64,000 nt of DNA from Glandiceps talaboti (GCF_964340395.1 NC_135569.1:7294540-7358539); one strand, 5' to 3'. Shown: positions 14,281 to 41,150, counted from the stretch's first letter. Made by a program: numbers and translations. The notes: generated by a model not told the origin, from the letters alone.

Positions 14281-17186
14281 CAATAATAATAATATACAAA
14301 TTGGATTGTATATTAGATCAAGGAGGAAAGTACTAAATTCAATATACAAGGCTACATAGATTAGGAGAAACCCGAGCTTTACGCCATGCAGCGATCAGCA
14401 GGCAACTGAAAAATGATGATCGCAAGATAGTGAGTCAGATATATATATTTATCACTGTTCAACAAGTCAAAATCAAATGAAATAATATCTCAAGTTGGTC
14501 AATTTCCATGTCACGTTGGGTTAACTACTAGATATAAATATAAATGTTTAAGTATATAAGTGGCTATGTAACAAAACACTCCATTTCCAGCACATGCGTT
14601 ACGATCCAAAATATTATTATAGGAACAAATTCTAACATTTCGGCAATGTAGGTTATAGGTCAACCATTTCAAATAGTAGAATTCAGAAACAGACTTGCGA
14701 TTAAGATTCTGGGCAAACATGATGTCAGTAAATTAAAAAAATTAAGAATTAAATTATCCAGCAATCACTCGGGTAGGTGATTCTGGCAAGGCGAAATCTC
14801 TTCTCAGCCGTGGCTTATTCTCAAGTCGATCCTGTTACGTACATGTGAGAGGGTGAGACTTTATGGAATGTCTTTTTGTCAAAGCCCAGTCTTCGACATG
14901 TCATTTTACGAGCTATTTTCTCTGGCTTGACAATCTAAACAGCAATCAGACCGCTTCAGAACAACACGGGCAAATGCCGCCCTTTATTCAAACTGTTCTG
15001 ACAATTGAGTAGATACGTTGTCGAATAATTTTTTTCTAATGATATTCGAGCCTATAGAGTGAACATTTACTCTACTGCCTTCATTATTGTTGGTCACACG
15101 ATTCCCTAAACCACAGCCTGAAAAAATGGCACGTATCTTTATTTGACGAGTTCACTTTTTGACCCGAAAAAAACATAGACACTTTACTTGTATTTATCTA
15201 GTCTCAGACTGGCATATTGTTTGTTTGTTTCGGAAAGTTTTGGCGGAGTTTCTTCTTTAGGTTATTGTATTTACCACGAAAGTCGGAACAAAATTGCGAA
15301 ATCAGCGATATATATAGAGTAGTAGAAGGTTTCACTTATGTGCCGCTTGGGGGCATAAATTGGAACAGCCTTAATTAAAAAACGGTGTTCCTGGATAGTT
15401 TATAAAACAAGTATATAGTTTGTTTGTATATAGTTCTATCCGTCTCATCTAGACCGGGCCCGCGTTATTGTGGCTACCACAAATGAGTATTAGCCACCCT
15501 TGGCAGCACTTTGGACCCGTACTAAATGCATGATGCGTTCGCGTTCGTTTGTGTTTGAAGTTGACTAGTTGTAAGTGTGGGAATAGAAAGATTGAGACAC
15601 AACCCATCCGGCTGTAGTCCTTGCAACACATGCATATTCAAATGTTTTAAATGTATTATGCAGAGATATATGACGGCACAGTCCTAGCTAGCTAGATTTT
15701 GACATGTAGTAGTGATAGACTTCAGTACCCTTATCTTGTCAAAGTGGGTTTAATGTATGTCCAATCTCACATTTCATAGACCGCTTAAAAGATGTAGGCA
15801 AACCAATCATTCTAGTGATATCACTGTACTATACGGCAAGCGACTGAAAACTCGTTTCGCCTTTTATCACACCATATAAATTGCACCGACCTAGCGTCAC
15901 AATAAAACTCTTGCACAATTATTGGGACGTAGTATCATAATGGGGGGACGTTATGGTCGTGTTTAATGTCAAATATACATTAATCTTCCCTAATCTACAG
16001 TAATTGTTGCCTTTGAAAGGCTTGATCACATTCTGAGCTAAATCTGCTTCTATTTCAACGTTTGTAAGCTATATTTAAACCAAAAATGATACCCTGTGTA
16101 ATGGAAGGTTAACTTTGTGTTTTTTCTAATTTGGTGTACATTCTTTCTAGCAAGATGAAACGTCCTTGAAAACTCGAAATGGAACGTGTGGTCCTTGGCT
16201 AGCGTTCGTCAGATATCGTTATTGGAGAGACATGCGGTTAAATAACACTTTGCTTTCCTTGTCGATTGATGAAAAACATGTTTGAGATAATGAAAAGGAT
16301 ATGCATGTATTAGACCTATCAGAACTAGACGTTGACAAACATACAGGATTTTTATATGTTAAATATTCCCAAATATTTGTCTTCAATCAGCCCATAAAAA
16401 CACGAGTGACTTAGGGAGCCCCATCAACTCAAATTGAAAGACGAAAAGTGACAAAACCTTAGTCAGGAGCATTTTTCGGCTGAGAGAAAAAAAAATATTG
16501 ATGGATGATATAATTATGCATGTACAAGCACAACTCATGACAAATCGGGAAAAGTTATGGCAACTAATAGCATTTTGAATCATATTTAGAGCACCACAGA
16601 ACCATTGCACATTGTCATGACGTCACAGCAGAACGACCAGGGTATAAATCCCATATTTTTATTCAAACGCGTTCAACTTGGCTTGCGTTGCAATTGGTAT
16701 ATATTTGTTTATATAGTGAAGAATTTGAAAGTTAATAATCTCGGGCTACTTCGTTGTTTGTATTCCTTATCATCACTTTTTAAACAAAAAGTGTTCCAAC
16801 ATTTGACAACTAAGAGTGAAAATGTGACAATGTGACAGTTATGATTGACAGCCATTGTAAAAACTTGTCTTATCTCTCTTGGCAAGATTCCAAAAAAGTA
16901 TAACACCATTGTTCCATATCGCTGTTATTTTAGCACGAGATATGTTTATATGATATGTCGTATTTATGATGTATTTATGACCAGACCCGCCCACTTAATC
17001 GATTTCTGTGAGTTATTATTGTTTAGGTGATAAGGGTATGATTACGGGGCACTAATCAACCCAGTTGTTATACATCCTTTTATGTTTTGTATTGAAATTA
17101 CATGTATGTGTACATAAGAAGAACTAAAGAGAAAAGACAGCACAGTGGGTTAAAACAGATTAAACACTGAATACCAAGAGGAGGAC

Positions 17187-17595
<409 letters not shown>

Positions 17596-17744
17596 GGACA
17601 GACTGATTCAGTGTAATGTTGACAGGCAAATTCAGTGTTATGTTGTTTTATTATATGTAGACACTGCAAAGAGTGTCTGTCAATCCTTACATGGACAGCT
17701 TACATGTATTTATCTTTCTCTCTCCATTTCTGATCAGCAACAAA

Positions 17745-31092
<13,348 letters not shown>

Positions 31093-31839
31093 ACACGTCT
31101 ATGTGCACGTCTAAATGTAGATGGAAGATACAGTGACCTATGACCCCGATCAACATTCACAACAGCAGTACAGTCATGTTTAATTGATTGATGATGTCAA
31201 TTAATTTCGGAAATGTAAAATTTCGGACGCTGTTTTATATGAACCTTCGATGCGAATGGTTCCTAGTAAATCCATCAAATATGATCCAATTGGTACTAAA
31301 TGACTTTTTGAGAATCGACGAGAAGTTTTGAGACTTTTGGAGAATTAACGAGACTTTATGATAGTTTGGGTGGTGGTGGGGGATATTTGTGAACACAATT
31401 TTATGTAGAGGGAGATATATAAATACTTTCACGTGTCAACTTATGGTCTATGACGTATATACTCACTCATAGACTAGATTGTATAATACTCAGCATGGAA
31501 TATAAAAACAAGTTTCTAAATTTAAAAAAAAAACAGTTTGTGTTCTTAGTAAGACTAAATCATTATTGTTAATTATAAGGGTTGCTAAATACTTGTTAAG
31601 CTTGGGGTGCATTCCCCATCTGCCAATCTACCCAATGTATACAAATGTTTCTATGACGCAATATCTGTGTATTGATGACGTCTCCGAGTCATTTACATAT
31701 TTCTTTTCTGATGGTAGGCTAGAGTTGAGTTGATAACTAAGTTTAATGACGTAAGCTTCAATTATGATATTATTTTGAAATTTCCACATAAAAGTTTAGA
31801 AAAATCTAAGTTCTTGGTATTTCATTTGCACTAAAGCTT

Positions 31840-32260
31840 CACTAGCTGTAACTAGAGTATTATTTTAGATCTCACAATCAACAATATATATATTCACTGA
31901 GAATTGAAAATACCAATAATTAGATATTGCACATGTCATTTAATTAGAGCTCCATTTTATCCAGAAGTAGTACAGCATACGTTTGAAACCATGATCGCAC
32001 TTGGGCGCTGATTTTCGGGTGCGGACCGAAAAAATCAATTTGATTAGATTTGTTTTAGCATATTATGTGTACAGCCACTCAGATGCATTTTTCGACAGGT
32101 GATTCAATACTCTTTAGGGTGTACACGATATTACTAGCTAGTAAATTATATATGCAAACAAAATACTTTTTGGAAAAAAGTCCAGTTACATCTATTGCAG
32201 CTTTGAGGACTCAATAGCTATTCTAGCGAGAGTGTAAATCACCCAATCCATTTCTGTATA
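31840..32260 (+). repeat. Dispersed repeat, family C, copy 2
   Basis: Same orientation and block order as 24780-25210, ending in a TTTTTGGAAAAAAGTCCAGTT-like stretch with GCAGCTTTGAGG-type similarity to the end of copy 1. Confidence 0.5.
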
Positions 32261-32459
32261 TTGTATTTTAAATATATTCCAAAACGGAAAATTTACAAAA
32301 AATGTAAATTTGTATATGAATAAACAATTATGTAAATTGAAAGCACTTATATATACGTATGTATATAACCATGAGAAAAAATACAGGGTTTATCAGGACG
32401 AATATTACATTATAAATAATCGAGCCATGTTACACATAGTTGAACCAACTACCTAAGAC

Positions 32460-32775
32460 ACAAATTTGATACTTAGGTCAACGATCACAATTAGAATTTT
32501 GCCACCTAGGTTAACAATCAAAGTCACAACTTTACAACCCGTGTCGTCGATCCGAGTCACAATTGTACCACTTAAGTTGACAAATTTGATAACTAAATTG
32601 GTTATCAAAGTCAATTTTTTTTCCATCTAGGTTGATCATCTACTTAGCTACTTAAGCAATCATCATAACCACATTCTGCTACCTAGGTTGATATTAAAAA
32701 TCTCAACTTTGCCATCTAGGTCACTCATGGAAATCACAACGATGCCACCTGTATTGGTCGTCAAAAACACAAGTG
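32460..32775. repeat. Degenerate minisatellite, unit of about 33 bp
   Basis: Roughly eight to ten units with the core CACAATTTTGCCACCTAGGT and TGATNATCAAAGT, strongly diverged in sequence and length. Confidence 0.6.
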
Positions 32776-32889
32776 CTCTTTCAAGGTGGCAGATCAAGTT
32801 GAGTAGATCAGTACAAATGCGACTTTGAACGTGGAATACAGAAAACATACGTATATCACTAATCATATGAATTTATGATTTAACCTTAT

Positions 32890-33285
32890 AATGGGTAGAT
32901 TATACACTTTTTGACTGGCTATGAGGGCACTAGTAGATGTGTATTACCCCTGCTGTTAAGTAGCAACTACATCCCGAGACTAAATTCCGAGGGAAACAGT
33001 TGCTACATACAGCACGAGCATGTAATATGGTGTCTACTACTGCCTTCATAAGGCCAGGTGATAAGTGTTTTATAACACATCATAATCTCAGGCATGTATT
33101 CTTTCCATAGTCCCGTTCTACATTACTATTGCTGTCCTAGGGGGAATAGAATGTGACTAATACACGCTCTATGCATATTAACTGAGCTAACTCTGGGTCA
33201 CTATTCCATACCACGTAACACAATCTAAGCCAATCACTGAAGGCTGCAACAGTATATATTTAGTTATAGCAAATAGTGCATGTAT
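32890..33285 (-). mobile_element. Dispersed repeat, family F, copy 1
   Basis: The reverse strand carries CAGTGATTGGCTTAGAT..GTGTTACGTGGTATGG and other blocks also present at 44340-44790. The part 32900-33085 is itself an inverted repeat (CTGGCTATGAGGGCACTAGTAG against its complement). Looks like a decayed foldback element. Confidence 0.5.
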
Positions 33286-33496
33286 CTGAGAACTGCTGAT
33301 AGTTCCAATTGGTTTATCTTCTATGGTGACTGTTCTAGTTGTACACAAACTATATGACTGGAGACAATGGTCACAAACAAACAATATATATTTGGTTGCC
33401 GAATCGTTTTGATGTAAGATTTAATTTTTTGAGCATTAAAATCCATGAAGGTAATGTAGATTAAATGAATGAATGAATGTCAATGTGTTATTGCTC

Positions 33497-33497
<1 letters not shown>

Positions 33498-33569
<72 letters not shown>

Positions 33570-33580
33570 GTGTGTGTGTG
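33498..33580. repeat. (GT)n microsatellite
   Basis: About 80 bp of GT directly before the family B element at 33601. Confidence 0.95.
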
Positions 33581-33600
33581 GAAAGACCCTGAAAGTATCT

Positions 33601-33972
33601 TTAAAGCCTTGAAGAGGCCATATGGATGGGAATTGGGGTATTTACTTTTGATTTTTAATTTATTAAACAATTCCAGCATGGCTTCCTACTTGAAAAATCA
33701 ATGTGAAACAAAATTTGCCAAGTCCTTGTTTGTAACTCAATAAATTTCAAGAGATTAATAAATGTGCAATATCTTGTTATTGTACGTACAATAACGAATT
33801 TGTTACACATTTTATAGTTTTGCACAATGTATTGAGTTACAAAATCAGATTTTACAAATGTTGTTTCAAGTTGATTTTTTCAAGTAGATAAGAAACAATG
33901 ATAAAATTGTTTTTTTTTATTTCAAAAATCAAAACTAAATACCCAATCCTCATCCATATTGCCACTTTAAAC
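33601..33972. mobile_element. Family B MITE, best copy
   Basis: Ends TTAAAG..GGCCATATGGATG and its complement CATCCATATTGCCACTTTAA. The arms continue inward (GGGTATTTACTTTTGATTTT against AAAATCAAAACTAAATACCC) and AATGTATTGAGTTACAAA repeats inverted inside. The palindrome TATTGTACGTACAATA lies near the middle. Other copies at 11957, 53665 and 58998. Confidence 0.7.
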
Positions 33973-34347
33973 TCTAAACAAAAAAACAACAATAGATGCT
34001 AATCGTTCGTCTTGTAAAGCGATTTGATCAGTGTGGGAAGGTGCTAAATAAAAACATCTCCACATGAAAGGGTTGAACGTAAGGTCAATGTTAATTGATG
34101 TATCACGCCGTTATCGTTCAACTATTTCTCTTCCTGTTATGACTTCTGGCCATCTACTATTTCTATTTTCATCCTACAGGAAAGTGCTACATTTTATCTT
34201 CTGGCTTAACGAAAAATTTACCAACAGAGACATTTGTCGAGGAAGACGATAAAAAGTAGCAAATGTTGGTAAGATTTTTATTTCAGTCCATTTGAGCAGC
34301 TGATAAGTACACTTAGAAGTCGCTCTGAGACTAGACACCATGGCACC

Positions 34348-34518
34348 ATGACAACACTCAACATTTTTAGCCTTGCTATTATGATGCTAGTGATGGCCGA
34401 TATGACGTATGTGCTGACATTCTGGACAGTATCACTCATGCGCAAATGCGCAGATGAGATAAAAAAAAATCGCACGCGCAATGTGTCAAAATTTAGACTG
34501 CTGGCTGACTATTCATGA
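34348..34518 (+). CDS. Doubtful small membrane ORF, 56 aa
   Basis: ATG 34348 to TGA 34516. The frame stays open upstream to an acceptor-like TTTCAG at 34281-34286, which would add about 20 residues. The product has one hydrophobic segment (IFSLAIMMLVMADM then YVLTFWTVSL) followed by a basic tail (RKCADEIKKNRTRN). I do not recognise a family and see no upstream exon with certainty. A short open frame arising by chance is about as likely as a real terminal exon. Confidence 0.15.
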   Translation: MTTLNIFSLAIMMLVMADMTYVLTFWTVSLMRKCADEIKKNRTRNVSKFRLLADYS

Positions 34519-35117
34519 CAGCTAAGCGTGGTAAGATTGTCGTGCGTGAAGATCAGATCCAGCGAGCTGTTGAGCGTCTAATTGGGGTTTGGTCCTAAGA
34601 TTGCTACCCAGCGTGAGGACTGGTTAGTGTGGTTTTATTTTGGAGGGATAGGGACTTGGTAATAGTGGTGCCCATGCTAGTTATTATCTATGGTGTTGGT
34701 ACAGAGACTTTTATGTCTGTGGTATATTTACTCATAGACTTCATGTAGGGGCTATGATTTACTGATACGGATTGGCATAGTAGTAAGTTCGCTAAGTTGT
34801 CTATTTGTACAAACTGTATCTGAATTGAGGTCTAAACTCCTGCCAACTGTTAAATTAGAACATTCTAGACATCGGTTATTATATTAATGACAGAATTCTC
34901 GACACGACATTGGACTTTGACCAAAGATTCCTAAGTAGGGCACGTCAGGACAGCAGTGTTTATGATAATCAAAACAACCAACTATAGTGTAACGGTGATT
35001 AAAATACATCATTGAGATATACTTTTGCCTTGGATTTCAATCAAAGGAGCGGCTAGCATAAAGTTATAACGTACGAGACAATACGTAATTCGGGGTGAAC
35101 GTCTTACTTGTATGATT

Positions 35118-35452
35118 AGGCCTAGGGTGGGTAATTTTTTCCATGTCTGTGACAGTGTGTGTCTATAGCTAGTTCAGGAAGTTATGTGTTCTGTTGTTTC
35201 CATATTTTCCCTGTGTCATTGGTTTCTACTTCTTCCCATCAGATGTACAGCCATTACAGATTGGAAGAACAGTTTTATATTGTCTTTTTGAGCTGATGCC
35301 AGTTTCCACATCCACTATATTCCTCGCGAAACATCAAAATATTCCCAATTTCATTTCTTTCTTTCTCGAATAAGTAACAAACAAGTTTAGAGTCGGTAAT
35401 GAAAAACTAGGTGGGGATTGGGTAACCGGAACAAAACATTTTTAGGCATTAG
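35118..35452 (-). mobile_element. Family A MITE, copy 3
   Basis: Reverse orientation. Carries TCAGATGTACAGCCATTACA, GGAAGAACAGTTTTATATTG and ends in GGGTAACCGGAAC, matching the other family A copies. Confidence 0.7.
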
Positions 35453-35931
35453 GTGAAAACAAAAAATTGTGTTTGCGATAACATGGCCGTAGGAAATAAG
35501 GGTAGGTAGGTCGGGATGTTATTTTATTTTAATTTGTAATTGTTTTTAAGTTTGAAAAATATTTCTTCGACCCCAAAACAAACAAAATGTCGGTCAGAGT
35601 ACACCGTCTGTGACAGTTTGATGAAATATGTACACAAATCGCTGGGGAAAGAAAACAGACGTACATGACTGTCAAAAAGACAAAGAATTTCTTGTTGATT
35701 TTAAATGTTTAAACAGTATTTAGTATCAGTCGGGTTATCGCAAACATATAATTTTTTTATTTGGCTCTACTAAACTGTCGTTCGATTACTGAGTCCAAAG
35801 TACAGTGTAGGGATATAAATTCGACAACTAAATTCATCCACAAAATTACTTCAGACTTTTGAGCCTGTTGAAAATGACCCTAAGGAAATTGTTTAAACCA
35901 AATTGATGTTATTTTTGTCAACGTTTACGCC

Positions 35932-36268
35932 AAATAAAAAAAAATTGTGGGTTCCGATGACCCCTAATTTCAAAATTGGGTGGTTAGGTAGGATTTGTAT
36001 TATTTTAAAAATATTTTTGTAATTATGTTTTGGTCTGGTTCAGGTCCCCGATATTTATCTAGAGCCCTTTCATATGGCCTTTGTGTTATGGGTCACGCAA
36101 GACGATTGCATCATCAAATCTCACTATTTCTCGCGTGACTGCAATTATTTCTCTCGATTTTTCAATAATTTTTTCAAGTTCGATTACCTGAAAGAACGCT
36201 TTGGTTTTGCAGTCACAAACTAGTTTGGGTCGGGGTACCGGAACTAAGCAATTCTTTTTCGCCTTATT
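35932..36268. mobile_element. Family A relative, diverged copy
   Basis: Only the termini match: AAAATTGTGGGTTCCGATGACC at the left and GGGTACCGGAACTAAGCAAT at the right, with TTTTTCGCCTTA outside. The interior is different, so it may be a relative using the same ends. The minus-strand frame inside is not supported as a gene. Confidence 0.45.
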
Positions 36269-37024
36269 CAACAGTAATCGGCGAATAACACGAACCTGTC
36301 CGAAAACTGTGACAGTGAGTGTATTGTCGAATAGATCTGGTGATTTAGTATAGCATTCCATACTTTAATATTATATTTCATACTTACCCTTAATTTATAT
36401 TCAGAAAGATATTATATGACATGTTGTCTTATTATTTAAAAGAGCTGTAAGAATATCATTGTAGTTATTACTAATTATACATAAATAACCAATAAGATAT
36501 AATGTACCCTTCGCGTGTTGTTTTGTTTATTTATGACCAAGCTTGGAAAATGAACTACAAAATTTCTTACCTGTCTGAGATTTAACATACATTTTCTTTG
36601 TGAACTACATGTAGAATTTAGGGATGTGAAAAAAATTGTTATTTGTCGAAAAATGGAGATATATGGGCATGTGATATTGCTTGAAATGTTTACAATTATT
36701 TCTATATTTAATACATTATGTAATTATTATTATCACTGATAATAGTTTTTATTGAAGCGTATGATGGCTGAACCTGCCATCGATCATGGGAGATGAAACG
36801 TTGACACCCGTGAATATATAGCATTTCATATAATAAAACAATTACTGACTTAGACCTCAGCTCTACAAGTGACACATTCACATTGTCATTAGTATTATCA
36901 TATATTGTTCTTCAGTAGCACTCAGAAAGCAAACCAAAGACCATACTATCACACTAGTGTAGATGTCAACACGAGTGTTACAAACTCTGTCTTCATTCAA
37001 AAAGAGGACTAATATATCCAAACT

Positions 37025-40000
37025 ATGGCCAAGGATGAGGAACATAGAGGTAAAGGTCGATGGAGATGGTTATCGGTCGTTGGACTCTTCATCAACGCAT
37101 TCTTTGTGAGAGGCACTCTAGTTTCACTTGGAATTTTCTTTGTTGCACTCAGTGATTATTTCAAAGAAGGCGCTGGCACGACTTCATGGATTATATCAAT
37201 ATCCCCTGCCATAGGTTTAATAATGGGTAAGCATACATTAAACATATCCTTCTCAACTCAATATCTCCTGCTATATAACACTTTGATCATGGGTGAAAAT
37301 ACAAATAAATTTAGCCTTTTCCTCTCGACTGCGATGTCTATATATAAGTTTCAACCCGTCCTCGACCGCCTACTCATGCTTAAGCTTAATTCGACTAATA
37401 TAATCATAGTGGAATGATTACTGTTAATATACACCAAATGAAAGTGTACTCTTTGATGATCGGCGTAGTCGATATTAAAACTGGCCAAATATTTTAGTGT
37501 TTTTGACTATAGGGACGGTCACACAACAATGTCACAGAAGCACAATAAGTGAACTTCGTTCGTTTAGGGGGAGGGGTCTGGCGTCAATGCAATTGCTGAA
37601 CTTCATTTTCGCACTTCTAACCAAATTTCACCCTTCAATGATAACACAGCTTTTGTATTTACTACTGAGATGCTGATAAGTTGATAAATATTTCGAATTT
37701 GAGACATAGTGCTAGGTTTCTGGTAGTATTTTAATATGTTTACAATCATGTTTTTTTACATTACATCGATCGTATTGGTGTGACCACTACAGTTTTTATC
37801 ATAGTTTACACCATATGTATATGCGTTTGATGTCGCACTTATCAATGTTCGTTTACTGGGGTGGGGGGGGGGGGGGGTTGAGCTTGAGCTTGGGCCACAT
37901 TGTGTGATCGTCCCTTACTTCAATAATGTGATTAACATCCAAAGTGTTGCTATGCTGTATTTATGCATTACCTTCGAAAGATGACGTTGGTTGTCAGAGA
38001 TTTTACCATGGATTCACAAAAACTCATGTTTTTTTACTACTGTGGTGCTTTCCATTTTTATTTTCATATAGGGCCTATATCTACAGCATGTGCTAAGAGG
38101 TATGGATATCGCAAAGTGGTAATGACAGGCGGTGTTCTGTCTTTCTTATCAATTTTTCTTAGTTCATTTGCAACAAGAATTTGGCATTTAGTTGCCAGTA
38201 TTGGAATTCTTAACGGTGAGTCTGGTATATGTTTGTAAGCATACTCATAATTTTTGAAAGCATATAACCTTATATATGACTATGAGGATTATTATAAAAC
38301 GATGTTAGCATTTTTTTTTCATTTATTGTGAAAAAACTGATAAAATGAAGCTTGCAATAAATTGCTATGCTATGAGAGACATTGACTTGGTGTACACATA
38401 ATATCACTTCAGAAGACTCCACAAAATCCACCAACGTGTCATAACAGGCTGCTATTATAGACATACTAATAGCCAAGGACAAGGTCTCCTTTGCTGAAAA
38501 GATGGTTCGTTGAGTGTGGTTAGAGTATTTCAGACTAGTGTAATCTTGTGCATCACGTGTTGCAGAGTCGACATTCTATCCACTGAATCCGAAAATCGAT
38601 GTTGTTGAGGCCAATCCTGGGTACGAAAACGTATGTTTTACTAGGCTTTAAGACATTCTAAATGATTTTATGATAGTTACAGCCAGACATTAATTAGTCC
38701 ACTAAGGGGGAAATACATTGTATTAGAATGTGTATCGTGCGTCTGTACGTCTGTATTATACGTCATTTATCAGACATGCAATATCAAATTATGTTATTCA
38801 AATTTGGCACAAATGTTAAATGTTTCTTTCAAGACGTTGAATATTAATAGCTGGTATTCGTATCTTCTACGAACACCTATTCTCCTTTGAAATGTCAATA
38901 TCGTTACATTATCGTTACATTGTGGTAATGTATACTCTCTTGCAGGGCTAGCCTATGGGTTGGCATTTTCACCGGCAGTTGCGTACCCTGGACTCCTTTT
39001 CAAGAGGCGACACTCATTTGTCACTGGTTTAGGTTATTCGGGCATAGGAGTTGGGTCAATAGTTCTTCCTATCATATTCCAAATATGCTTAGATCAGTAT
39101 GGGTGGCGAGGATCGTTCATGATATACGCGGCTATGACAGCTAATATTTGTGTTTGCGCCGCCTTTATGAGACCGATAAACAGTACTACATCTGAATGGA
39201 AAGACAAAATCGACGATTCTTTGCCCGGTACTGATTATGCTAATGTAAACGAGGATCTGGAATCTTCAAATATTCTTGTAAACAAAGAAGATGAGAATAT
39301 ACAGAATATGAACAACGTTGACTCTGTAACTGACGACAACTACCAATCCAAACATATTTGTAATAAAAAGCGACCGTGCGCACCCACAGACTGTAAGCTT
39401 AAAAACTGTGTGAAATTCTTTGATTGCCACATTATCTTTACCTACTGTCTTTACGACATACTGTGCGCTTGTCAATTCGTCCACTCAATGTCTCTTAGCA
39501 TTTCTACAGTTCACTTGGCGCCATTACTTATAAGCAACGGCTTATCGGTAGAAGAGTCCGCAATATTGTTGTCCTTTTTCGGCATCGGGACAACAATCGG
39601 AGGACCATTTTTCGGATTCTTAGCCAGCCACTTCCAAGTAAATATAATTAAATATATCGGTTGTGGCTACGCATTTTATGGCACAATGGTACTTGCAATA
39701 TGTTTCTTCGCAACCAATTTTGTGTCTGGATCGATTATTACCTTTTTACTCGGATTTGGAAGGGGTTGGTTTTGTGCACAAAGTTCTGTAACCGCCAGGA
39801 AAATTCTCGGAGACAGTACATTTACAACTGGGTACGGTTGGTTGCTCTTATTTGCTGGGTTAGCACAACTTATTGGTCCTCCCATATCAGGTAAGTAGCA
39901 TTGACATGCTCTAAGGTATTGCATTGATTTTCAACGCATTTCTAAATAAAATGACATAATTCTGTACTCGTTGTTTTAAGTGGCAACAGTTTTACGTTTT

Positions 40001-40358
40001 ATCCATTGTATAACCTAAATTTGAAATAATTGCCAACATTTGTAAAAATTGACAATGGAAATAAAATTGCCGACATTTGTAAGAATATCGCCGACATTCG
40101 TAATAATTTCTGTGAAGAACAGATATAATAAAAATTGCCGACATTTTAAATACATTTCGTCAAAAACGTGTAACAAACTTGACGAATGTTGTAATAAAAA
40201 ACGTTAAGGAGGTCCCATCCTGCTTTTTAGGAATATCCAGTAAACTAACCTAAACCTAGAATCTACCTATAATCAATTTGCATCAATTATTTCATTCTTA
40301 GGCCATTTGGCTCCTCGATCCGAGTCCTCAGTCAGTCAGTCAGTCAGTCAGTCAGTCA

Positions 40359-40407
<49 letters not shown>

Positions 40408-40780
40408 TCAGTCAGTCAGTCAGTCAGTCAGTCAGTCAATCAATCAATCAATCAGTATTTTCTAGTGTTTAACAAAGGTGATAATCAATTCAAGATTACC
40501 AGCCAGAACATTTCCAATATCAGGAATTCCTGTCATCCCTGACAACAATCACAATGTCTGTGGACACCTGATCACAGTTCCTCTATGCATACATGTTTGA
40601 TTTCCTTCTTATCTGTTCCCAGGTTATTTGAAAGATTATACCGGATCGTACCAACCTTCGTTTTCGCTTGCTAGTTTGATGAGCATTATGAGTGGACTTT
40701 TTCTCGTGATGAGCGTGATAATCTACGAGAAATGGCAAAATAGACAGCAATCATTGGCGACTCCAAATCACAAGGCTTAA
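37025..40780 (+). CDS. MFS transporter, monocarboxylate-transporter (SLC16)-like, 482 aa
   Basis: A twelve-helix plasma-membrane transporter of the type that moves monocarboxylates or related small solutes. Exons 37025-37226, 38072-38215, 38946-39890 and 40623-40780; all introns are phase 1 and the sum is 1449 nt. The TM1 region (RWRWLSVVGLF) is a weak match to the usual DGGWGW signature. The TM4-5 signature of the family is good: FKRRHSFVTGLGYSGIGVG, residues about 130-150. A hydrophilic loop rich in Asn/Asp follows TM6 (from MRPINSTT to KKRPCAPTDC), then six more helices and a short tail ending NHKA. Start: the first ATG (context AACTATGG) directly precedes TM1. The substrate cannot be told; SLC16 members also carry amino acids, thyroid hormone or creatine. 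A family A MITE begins within the 3' UTR. Confidence 0.9.
38566..38630 (+). other. Possible extra exon inside the transporter gene (weak)
   Basis: TTGCAG at 38560-38565 is followed by 65 open nt ending in a good donor (AAC/GTATGT at 38631). Entered from exon 2 it reads ESTFYPLNPKIDVVEANPGY and continues to a stop at 38650. It cannot join exon 3 in frame. It could be an alternative 3' end or a poison exon, or chance. Confidence 0.2.
40020..40160. repeat. Short degenerate repeat of ATTGCCGACATTTGTAA
   Basis: About five imperfect units in the last intron of the transporter gene. Confidence 0.6.
40332..40455. repeat. (GTCA)n-(GCCA)n-(GTCA)n-(ATCA)n compound microsatellite
   Basis: Four tetranucleotide blocks in series, each differing from its neighbour by one base per unit, in the last intron of the transporter gene. 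Confidence 0.95.
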
Positions 40781-40784
40781 AAAG

Positions 40785-41150
40785 ATAATTGTTTGGTTCT
40801 GGTTCCCCGGCCCCCACCTAATTTTTCACTATCGACCCTAAACTTTTTTTTACGTATTCGAGAAAAAAATTATAAAATGGCAAAAGTTGTGAAGTCTCAC
40901 GGGAAATAGTGGATGCAGAAACTGACATCAACTTAAAAAGACAATATAAAACTATTCTTCCAACCTGTAATGGCTGTACATCTGATAGGAAGAAAAAAAT
41001 AACACAGAGACCATTTGGAAAACAATAGAAAACCTGAACTAGACACTCACACATGAAAAAAAATATATAATGAAGTAAAAAAATCTACGTACACCACCTA
41101 TTCTAAAATTGAGCGTAATCGGAACCAAGCAATTTTTTTATTATGCCTAA
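40785..41150 (+). mobile_element. Family A MITE, copy 2, in the transporter 3' UTR
   Basis: Starts a few bases after the stop codon at 40780 with AATTGTTTGGTTCTGGTTCC and ends with the complement-like CGGAACCAAGCAATTTTTTT. It therefore has inverted ends of about 20 bp. Interior as in copy 1. Confidence 0.75.

Larger units (their letters stand above)
31093..37024. other. Intergenic region between the peptidase and the transporter
   Basis: Holds the undefined 3' UTR of the peptidase and repeats C2, F1, B2, A3 and A5. It also holds a degenerate minisatellite, a GT array and one doubtful small ORF at 34348. No family-recognisable exon was found. The stretches 31100-31800 and 36280-36990 hold nothing I can name. 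Confidence 0.6.

Noticed and set aside
16151-16285. Open 45-codon stretch after a TTTCTAG acceptor-like site
   Set aside because: No family motif, no donor or upstream partner exon, and it ends in a stop; not enough to call an exon.
36086-36361. Minus-strand frame of 91 codons
   Set aside because: Mostly overlaps the diverged family A element and includes its terminal repeat; no domain recognised.
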